Of a DNA stretch of 7,154 nt, positions 1-3,969 are shown piece by piece (positions within the stretch are counted from its first letter, which is position 1; the number at the start of each line of letters is the position of its first letter). The DNA comes from Defluviitaleaceae bacterium (lineage in GTDB: Bacteria; Bacillota; Clostridia; Lachnospirales; WQUN01). The notes under the pieces were generated by a model. The model saw only the letters and a program-made list of their open reading frames with translations. It was not told the origin of the DNA and did not search any database. The DNA lies in NCBI GenBank assembly GCA_009782245.1, contig WRKK01000231.1, positions 1 to 7,154 of the forward strand. Reading direction: 5' to 3'. The position numbers were made by a program, and so were the translations under genes.

Positions 1-1
1 G

Positions 2-127
2 GAATTGCTGAAGAAAAAGGGAATTTATTATAATTTGGTAATGGCTCAACGGCAGAGTGCCGCTAAGCAGGCGGAAATTGCGGAGAAAGTGGAGAAACAG
101 GCACAGGGCGGCGAGGTTTTTGCTTGA
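2..127 (+). CDS. ABC transporter, fused permease/ATP-binding protein (C-terminal end only)
   Basis: This is the 3' end of a gene that begins before the window. The 41 visible residues start ELLKKKGIYYNLVMAQRQ. That matches the very end of the nucleotide-binding domain of MsbA/LmrA-type exporters, where a phrase like 'G-[TN]-H-x-E-L-[ML]-x-x-x-G-x-Y-x-x-L' follows the H-loop. All Walker and signature motifs would lie upstream, so the substrate cannot be told. The tail after MAQ is Ala/Gln/Glu/Lys-rich (AAKQAEIAEKVEKQAQ) and probably forms a short exposed helix, as is common in these transporters. It ends in TGA at 125-127, and an inverted repeat begins within the stop codon. Family assignment rests on this short C-terminal phrase alone. 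It is not obviously linked to the toxin-antitoxin genes, which have their own promoter. Confidence 0.8.
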   Translation, partial: ELLKKKGIYYNLVMAQRQSAAKQAEIAEKVEKQAQGGEVFA

Positions 128-159
128 TTTTGGGGAAAGTTATCGGCAATCCCCAAAAT
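127..159. terminator. Inverted repeat after the ABC transporter gene, possible weak terminator
   Basis: Ten-base arms ATTTTGGGGA (127-136) and TCCCCAAAAT (150-159) pair perfectly around a 13-nt loop. The 5' arm overlaps the last base of the upstream stop codon, which fits a transcription end for the ABC transporter. No T-run follows on the plus strand (TTCCCAC comes next), so intrinsic termination would be weak, unless the T-rich end of the stem substitutes for it. The hairpin sits just before the -35 box of the toxin-antitoxin promoter and could insulate it. Confidence 0.45.
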
Positions 160-165
160 TCCCAC

Positions 166-194
166 TTGACAACATCAAACTTTAGCAGTATAAT
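166..194 (+). promoter_or_regulatory. Consensus sigma-A promoter of the toxin-antitoxin operon
   Basis: TTGACA at 166-171 and TATAAT at 189-194 are both exact consensus hexamers, separated by the ideal 17 bp. Transcription would start near 200-202, leaving a leader of about 25 nt before the antitoxin ATG. Type II toxin-antitoxin promoters are often strong and are held down by binding of the antitoxin, or the toxin-antitoxin complex, to operator DNA over the promoter. No convincing operator palindrome is visible here. The imperfect AAAAT-AA-ATTTT at 201-212 is the only local symmetry and is weak. Confidence 0.9.
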
Positions 195-226
195 CAAATA
201 AAAATAAATTTTCACGGGAGGTCATT

Positions 227-532
227 ATGACAGAATTAACAATCCAATTAGACGAAACGTTAAAAGCAGATGCCGAAACTGTTTTTGGGCAAATAGGACT
301 AAATGTTTCCGAGGCGGTAAAGTTGTTTTTTACGCAAACTGTACTCGAACGGGCGCTACCGTTTACGCCGCTTAATGAAAAGGCTGAAAATGCCGAAACC
401 GATGACGAGGCTTATGACAGATATTTTAATCCTGTAAATTTGGCAAGGCTTAAAGAATCGGAAGAGCAGGTAAAAAGGGGCGAGGTTATAACCTTTACTA
501 TTGAAGAATGGGAAGAGTACACAAAATGTTAA
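227..532 (+). CDS. RelB/DinJ-family type II antitoxin
   Basis: This 101-residue antitoxin would neutralise the YoeB-like toxin encoded immediately downstream and is likely to autorepress the operon. Residues 1-45 (TELTIQLDETLKADAETVF, then GLNVSEAVKLFF and ALPF) match the RelB/DinJ ribbon-helix-helix domain. It has a beta strand with alternating hydrophobics, a helix with the 'D-E-x-L-K-x-x-A-E-x-V-F' pattern, the turn 'GLN-[VM]-S', and the closing 'PF' typical of DinJ. The C-terminal half is acidic and probably disordered until toxin-bound. It ends with LKESEEQVKRGEV, a pattern seen in many RelB/DinJ tails that wrap the toxin. The start is fixed by GGGAGG at 216-221, five bases before ATG, downstream of a consensus promoter. 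The final codons overlap the toxin gene by seven bases, so translation is coupled. In cognate yefM-yoeB systems the antitoxin is Phd/YefM-type, so this pairing is a mixed one. Confidence 0.9.
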   Translation: MTELTIQLDETLKADAETVFGQIGLNVSEAVKLFFTQTVLERALPFTPLNEKAENAETDDEAYDRYFNPVNLARLKESEEQVKRGEVITFTIEEWEEYTKC

Positions 533-789
533 AATACGTTACATTCGCTACAAACGCTTGGGAAGACTACCAATACTGGAAAGACGTAAACGACAAGCGG
601 AAAATCAAGAAAATTGACAAACTTATCAACGAAACAAGAAGAACGCCGTACATAGGAACGGGCAAGCCAGAGCAACTAAAACACGACCGCTCGCACCAAT
701 GGAGCAGGCAAATTGACGAAGAACACCGATTTGTATATGAAATTGCAGACGAAATGCTGATAATCCACCAATGCAAGGGGCATTATTAG
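526..789 (+). CDS. yoeB: YoeB/Txe-family toxin, ribosome-dependent mRNA interferase
   Basis: This 87-residue RelE-superfamily toxin is expected to bind the ribosomal A site and cleave mRNA, halting translation until the antitoxin recovers. It aligns over its whole length with Escherichia coli YoeB (84 residues): W-[ED]-D-Y-x-Y-W near residues 12-18, INETRRTPY at 34-42, GKPEQLKH at 46-53, the WSR at 59-61, EEHRFVY at 65-71, and the C-terminal HY. The catalytic set of E. coli YoeB (Glu46, Arg65, His83, Tyr84) appears here as Glu49, Arg68, His86 and Tyr87, so the toxin looks active. The start chosen is ATG 526, preceded by GGAAGAG at 511-517 and giving the family's usual N-terminus. An ATG at 508 in the same frame would add six residues and has no properly spaced ribosome binding site. 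The gene overlaps the antitoxin by seven bases and ends before a strong terminator. Confidence 0.93.
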   Translation: MLKYVTFATNAWEDYQYWKDVNDKRKIKKIDKLINETRRTPYIGTGKPEQLKHDRSHQWSRQIDEEHRFVYEIADEMLIIHQCKGHY

Positions 790-827
790 CATACTCGAAC
801 AACTTAAAACCCCAACCAATGAAGAAG

Positions 828-857
828 AAGTGGGCGAACATTATTCGCCCACTTTTT
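828..857 (+). terminator. Rho-independent terminator of the toxin-antitoxin operon
   Basis: Perfect 11-bp arms AAGTGGGCGAA (828-838) and TTCGCCCACTT (844-854) enclose a 5-nt loop CATTA. The 3' arm runs into TTTTT (853-857). It lies 38 bases after the toxin stop codon. On the opposite strand the A's at 825-829 would give a short T-run, so it could also back up termination of the minus-strand operon. Confidence 0.92.
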
Positions 858-869
858 AGCACAACAATT

Positions 870-904
870 AAAAACAACCCCCCACAAAAAAATCCTGTGG
901 GGGG
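870..904 (-). terminator. Rho-independent terminator of the minus-strand SLH/protease/rubredoxin operon
   Basis: The arms CCCCCCACA (878-886) and TGTGGGGGG (896-904) pair perfectly around a 9-nt loop. Read on the minus strand, the stem is followed by TTGTTTTTAA, while on the plus strand no T-run follows. It begins 10 bases after the rubredoxin stop codon, so it terminates that gene. Together with the hairpin at 828-857 it separates two convergent transcription units by about 15 bases. Confidence 0.85.
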
Positions 905-914
905 AGAAAACAAA

Positions 915-1049
915 CTAACTCAGTTGGCTAAATTGAGTCTTATCTGCACCGCAAAGCGGGCAAGTCCAAGTATCTGGCAAATCTTCAAATTTTACACCTT
1001 CGGTTTCTTCGTCGTATTCATAGCCACATAAATCACAGATATATTTCAT
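915..1049 (-). CDS. Rubredoxin, short form (44 residues)
   Basis: Rubredoxin is a small cytoplasmic iron protein that passes single electrons, commonly to oxygen- or peroxide-detoxifying enzymes such as rubrerythrin or rubredoxin:oxygen oxidoreductase in anaerobes. The protein begins MKYICDLCGYEYDEETEG, continues KFEDLPDTWTCPLCGADK and ends TQFSQLS. The two CxxCG iron-binding knuckles are at Cys5/Cys8 and Cys32/Cys35. The aromatic core (Tyr3, Tyr10, Tyr12, Phe23, Trp30, Phe41) is intact. It is shorter than the usual 52-54 residues because the loop between the knuckles lacks the 'DPxxGxxPGT' stretch, as in the short Desulfovibrio desulfuricans rubredoxin. GAGGTG (1055-1060) lies five bases before the ATG, and the stop is TAG. 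The gene follows the S41 protease by 52 nt with no terminator between, so it is probably the last gene of that operon. It is easily missed because of its size. Confidence 0.95.
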   Translation of the reverse strand: MKYICDLCGYEYDEETEGVKFEDLPDTWTCPLCGADKTQFSQLS

Positions 1050-1060
1050 ATTTTCACCTC

Positions 1061-1084
1061 TTTTCTGGTTTTCTGGTTTTCTGG
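1061..1084. repeat. Three exact tandem copies of an 8-bp unit before rubredoxin
   Basis: TTTTCTGG occurs three times in a row (1061-1068, 1069-1076, 1077-1084). In the transcript of the minus-strand operon the unit reads CCAGAAAA and the array ends directly at the rubredoxin ribosome binding site (1055-1060). Such a short tandem array can change copy number by slippage. Here that would alter the length and folding of the leader rather than a reading frame. Confidence 0.9.
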
Positions 1085-1101
1085 TTACGTTATTTTTGGG
1101 A

Positions 1102-2265
1102 TTACAAGCCGTTTATTAAAATTTCCAGGCCGCGGCGTAATACATCGTCCTGATCGGAATCGGTTTGCTGTACGGCAACATCGGGAATAACCCCTATGTC
1201 ATTGATAACTCCGCCGTTTCTTCTAAAATATTCTTCCGTGGTTAGCACTAATGCCCCGCCGTTTCGCAACGAATGTACACTTTGCACTAAACCTTTTCCG
1301 AAAGTTGTTTCGCCTACTATTATAGCGGATTGACTGTCTTGTAAAGCTGACGATATAACCTCTGGTGCAGAGGCGGTAAAGCGGTTGACCAAAACCACAA
1401 CGTTATCAAAAGGCAACTGGTTTAGGAATGACGAATAAGTAAGCCGCCGCCCCGTGCTGTTGACCGTGTGCAAAATTGGGCCGCTAGGCACTAATTGACC
1501 AGCAATATCGATAGCAACATCTAAATAACCGCCAGCATTGCCCCTAAAATCTATAATAATGCCCTCAACGCCCTCCGACTGAATTTGTGCCAAAGAGCGG
1601 CGCAAATCATCGCCAGTCGTAAACGCAATGCTGCTTATCTGAATATACCTAAAGTTATCCAAGTTTGGCAAGCCTTGTGCCTCTGGGACATACGTCAACC
1701 TATCGGTAATTACCGTGGACGAACGTATTTCCTCTTTTGGGACGGTTAGCGTTAAGTTAGTGCCGTTGCGGTTAAGCTGCAAAACCACGGACGTTGTTTC
1801 TGGGTTTAGTATTATGTCGCGCACTTGGTCAACGGTCATATTTGTGGCATCATGCCCGTCAACGCTAACAATAATGTCGCCCAATAAAACGCCCATGCGT
1901 TGCGCTGGCGAATCTGGCAAAACACGCATGATAACAACGCCGCCGTCATCTAAGTTTGCCATGCTTACACCAATGCCAACCAACTGCCCCGATAACGATT
2001 CCGTAAAACTTTGCAAATCTTGGGGGCTTAAATATACGCTATAACGGTCTAACAACTCCGTCATGCCGTGTATAGCCGCTTCTAACAATTCATTGACGGT
2101 TACAGGATCGCCTACATATTGGGTAACTATAAGGTCTATTATTTCTGCTAAATGTAGCCCAGCAACTGCTGCTTGGTTGGGTGAACGTGTATTGCTTGCT
2201 TCTAGCGATTGCGGTACTGCCAAAAATAGCACAAGTACCAAAGTTAAAGCAAAAATCCGTTTCAT
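1102..2265 (-). CDS. Secreted S41-family C-terminal-processing serine protease with PDZ domain (CtpA-like)
   Basis: This 387-residue protein is a carboxy-terminal-processing protease of family S41, acting outside the membrane. A basic start and hydrophobic stretch (MKRIFALTLVLVLFLAVPQS) form a signal peptide or N-terminal anchor. Residues about 40-80 carry the family's helical lead-in (TQYVGD, then LLDRYSVYLSP). A PDZ domain spans about 90-176, including GIGV (97-100) and LLGDIIVSVDG (127-137). The catalytic core follows, with the DFRGNAGG stretch at 239-246. The serine of TASAPEV is Ser299, and Lys324 and Gln328 lie in FGKGLVQ, matching Ser452/Lys477/Gln481 of E. coli Prc, so the Ser-Lys dyad is intact. 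The C-terminus (DDVLRRGLEIL) is also typical. AGAGAGGGA (2272-2280) precedes the ATG by six bases. The gene follows two SLH surface-protein genes (48-nt gap), suggesting that it processes or turns over envelope proteins. The true substrate is unknown. Confidence 0.93.
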   Translation of the reverse strand: MKRIFALTLVLVLFLAVPQSLEASNTRSPNQAAVAGLHLAEIIDLIVTQYVGDPVTVNELLEAAIHGMTELLDRYSVYLSPQDLQSFTESLSGQLVGIGVSMANLDDGGVVIMRVLPDSPAQRMGVLLGDIIVSVDGHDATNMTVDQVRDIILNPETTSVVLQLNRNGTNLTLTVPKEEIRSSTVITDRLTYVPEAQGLPNLDNFRYIQISSIAFTTGDDLRRSLAQIQSEGVEGIIIDFRGNAGGYLDVAIDIAGQLVPSGPILHTVNSTGRRLTYSSFLNQLPFDNVVVLVNRFTASAPEVISSALQDSQSAIIVGETTFGKGLVQSVHSLRNGGALVLTTEEYFRRNGGVINDIGVIPDVAVQQTDSDQDDVLRRGLEILINGL

Positions 2266-2313
2266 AAAAAATCCCTCTCTATAAACTGCACTGTTATTTT
2301 ATTGTGTACAATT

Positions 2314-3942
2314 CTATCTAGCAATATTGACAATCTGGTCGGCGTAATTGCTAACCAAGCCAACACGCATATATTCTATTAGTTCGTTGATTATATTTGC
2401 CGCCTCGCCCATGGTAAGCTGGCGGGACGGGTGGAAAAACCCTTGTTCATCGGGGATAGCCAGCCCAATCATGTGGGCAACCGAAACTTCACGCCTTGCC
2501 CAAGTTTCTATTAGTGAATCGTCTGCAAATGGCGTTATTGGCGTGGGGTTAAGCCCCATCGGCGTTAGCCCTAGCCCGCGAATCATTATCATAAACGCCT
2601 CTTGTCGGTCTATGGGATAATCAAAGAAGAACATACTGTTCGCACGACCAATAGCAAGCCCCGCACGGTACGCCGCCATTATATAAGGATATTCTGGGCG
2701 GGAGTTGGGTACATCGTGGAAAACGGAAGTGTCGGGTTGTATGGCTCTAGCCCTTGCGGTTGGTTGCGGCTCCAAAGGTAGGCGTAAAGCCCGTGCCACC
2801 GCCGCCACAAACTGCCCACGAGTTATCGCATGGCTTGGCTGGAAAAATCTTGGGTCGCCGTTTAACACGCCTGTGCTAAATAGCCGCCGTATGTCGTCTT
2901 CGGCGGGGTTGCCGCGCAAAAAACTTAAATCGTGGGCTGGCAACTGTTCAAAAGCGTTTGGAATACTCATGCTAATTGTGCCGCTTGCTGGCTCTGCCCA
3001 CATAAAGTTGGGGGCTACCATTATATCGTATCGCAAGCCCACGTTGTTTTGCATAACTTCCCGAAAATTACCCTCAAAACTAATTGCCATTGGCTCGTTT
3101 TGCACAAATTGCAGCACCTTGTTCATTACAATGCTAGGCCTAATTTGATATTGCATTGCCCAGTTTTCACGCAACAAGGTTACATCTATGCGGTGCGTTT
3201 CTGTTGCCGACCACGGACTGCGGTAGCCGTGAAACGAACCTTGCATATCTTGCGTAATTACCTCGCCAGAAGTGGTTTCTATGAAAACCAATCTGCCCGA
3301 AATATCCCCTCTGTAATAGCTTACACCTGGCGTAATATCTTGGATAATGCTAACGCCAAAGTGCGACATACTCGCATCTAGTTCAAAAATATCGTCGCCC
3401 ATTGCGATTACTTCTGTCCAACTGGCACGTTGCACCTCGTATGTAAATATCAGCTGCGAACCCTCTAGCCGATAATTTACGGCAAAAGGCATATTTCTGG
3501 TGATAGATACAACATCGGTATTGGTGGCATCGCTGGGCATTATGCGGTGGGTAACGTTAAAGCTGCCCACATTAGAAGTAACGTCAACGCCGCCGCCGCG
3601 CACAATCTCGATGTTCCCGTCAAACTGCACAGGAGAGCCGTTCAAAAATACCAATTCAGAATACCGCATTACTGTGGTATCGTTGCGGTTGCGGTTGCCG
3701 TTGCCAGCCGATTCTGCTATAAGTACCTCGGTTGTTAGGGGCAACCGAACGCCCTCGCTAATTCCGCCAAAAAACCCCATGTCTCCTATGCGATTGTTTA
3801 CACGGTTGTTAATCATGTTTTGTGCGGGGGTTAGGTTGCTCGCCAAAACGTCAACGTTGGCAAATCCTAAAAATCCAGCAAAAGCGAAAACTGCGGTTAA
3901 AGCCGTTAAAGCCCTTAAAGCCCTAAAAATCTTGTGTTTCAT
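2314..3942 (-). CDS. Exported protein with unrecognised N-terminal domain and three C-terminal SLH domains
   Basis: This 542-residue surface protein starts with a signal peptide (basic MKHKIFRALR, hydrophobic to about residue 34, likely cleaved after VLA). Residues about 36-340 form a domain I do not recognise. It is rich in predicted beta strands and polar residues, includes an Asn/Arg-rich stretch NGNRNRND (81-88), and has no cysteine. The C-terminus holds three SLH repeats at about 345-390, 405-458 and 470-525. Such repeats bind pyruvylated secondary wall polymer and fix proteins to the cell surface. Their TRAE-type motifs read TRGQ (374-377), DRQE (445-448) and TMGE (510-513), so the third has lost the conserved arginine. 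The start is ATG 3942, six bases after AAAGGAGG (3949-3956). A TTG at 3963 in the same frame lacks such a site. It lies 27 nt after the larger SLH gene and before the S41 protease, in one operon. Its molecular role beyond surface location is unknown. Confidence 0.88.
   Translation of the reverse strand: MKHKIFRALRALTALTAVFAFAGFLGFANVDVLASNLTPAQNMINNRVNNRIGDMGFFGGISEGVRLPLTTEVLIAESAGNGNRNRNDTTVMRYSELVFLNGSPVQFDGNIEIVRGGGVDVTSNVGSFNVTHRIMPSDATNTDVVSITRNMPFAVNYRLEGSQLIFTYEVQRASWTEVIAMGDDIFELDASMSHFGVSIIQDITPGVSYYRGDISGRLVFIETTSGEVITQDMQGSFHGYRSPWSATETHRIDVTLLRENWAMQYQIRPSIVMNKVLQFVQNEPMAISFEGNFREVMQNNVGLRYDIMVAPNFMWAEPASGTISMSIPNAFEQLPAHDLSFLRGNPAEDDIRRLFSTGVLNGDPRFFQPSHAITRGQFVAAVARALRLPLEPQPTARARAIQPDTSVFHDVPNSRPEYPYIMAAYRAGLAIGRANSMFFFDYPIDRQEAFMIMIRGLGLTPMGLNPTPITPFADDSLIETWARREVSVAHMIGLAIPDEQGFFHPSRQLTMGEAANIINELIEYMRVGLVSNYADQIVNIAR
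3893..3928. repeat. Four near-identical 9-bp units in the signal-peptide coding region
   Basis: GCGGTTAAA, GCCGTTAAA, GCCCTTAAA and GCCCTAAAA follow one another. On the coding (minus) strand they give the repeated tripeptide pattern RAL-RAL-TAL-TAV of the signal peptide. The unit length is a multiple of three, so gain or loss of copies would only lengthen or shorten the hydrophobic segment. Confidence 0.75.
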
Positions 3943-3948
3943 AAAATT

Positions 3949-3956
3949 CCTCCTTT
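3949..3956 (-). promoter_or_regulatory. Ribosome binding site that decides the start of the second SLH gene
   Basis: The minus strand reads AAAGGAGG, then AATTTT, then ATG at 3942. This near-perfect Shine-Dalgarno sequence with a 6-nt spacer favours ATG 3942 over the in-frame TTG at 3963. It also removes the non-signal-like residues MPERRNF from the N-terminus. Confidence 0.9.
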
Positions 3957-3969
3957 CGGGCAAAATATT

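Noticed and set aside
508..525. Earlier ATG for the YoeB toxin
   Set aside because: The Shine-Dalgarno-like bases are too close to this ATG. The ATG at 526 gives the family's normal N-terminus and has a correctly spaced GGAAGAG.
626..913. Minus-strand open frames antisense to the toxin
   Set aside because: They overlap a clear YoeB gene, cross both terminator hairpins and lack start signals.
771..1031. Plus-strand open frame of 86 codons after the toxin
   Set aside because: It runs across both terminators and is antisense to rubredoxin. It has no ribosome binding site, and its translation resembles no family.
2266..2313. Separate promoter for the S41 protease
   Set aside because: TTGTAC is present on the minus strand, but no -10-like box lies at 16-19 bp. 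The short gap and lack of a terminator fit read-through better.
2705..3381. Overlapping plus-strand open frames of 147 and 149 codons
   Set aside because: Both are antisense to the SLH gene, with no start signal and no recognisable protein pattern.
3943..3963. TTG start extending the second SLH protein by seven residues
   Set aside because: AAAGGAGG lies inside this stretch and points to ATG 3942. The extension is not signal-peptide-like.
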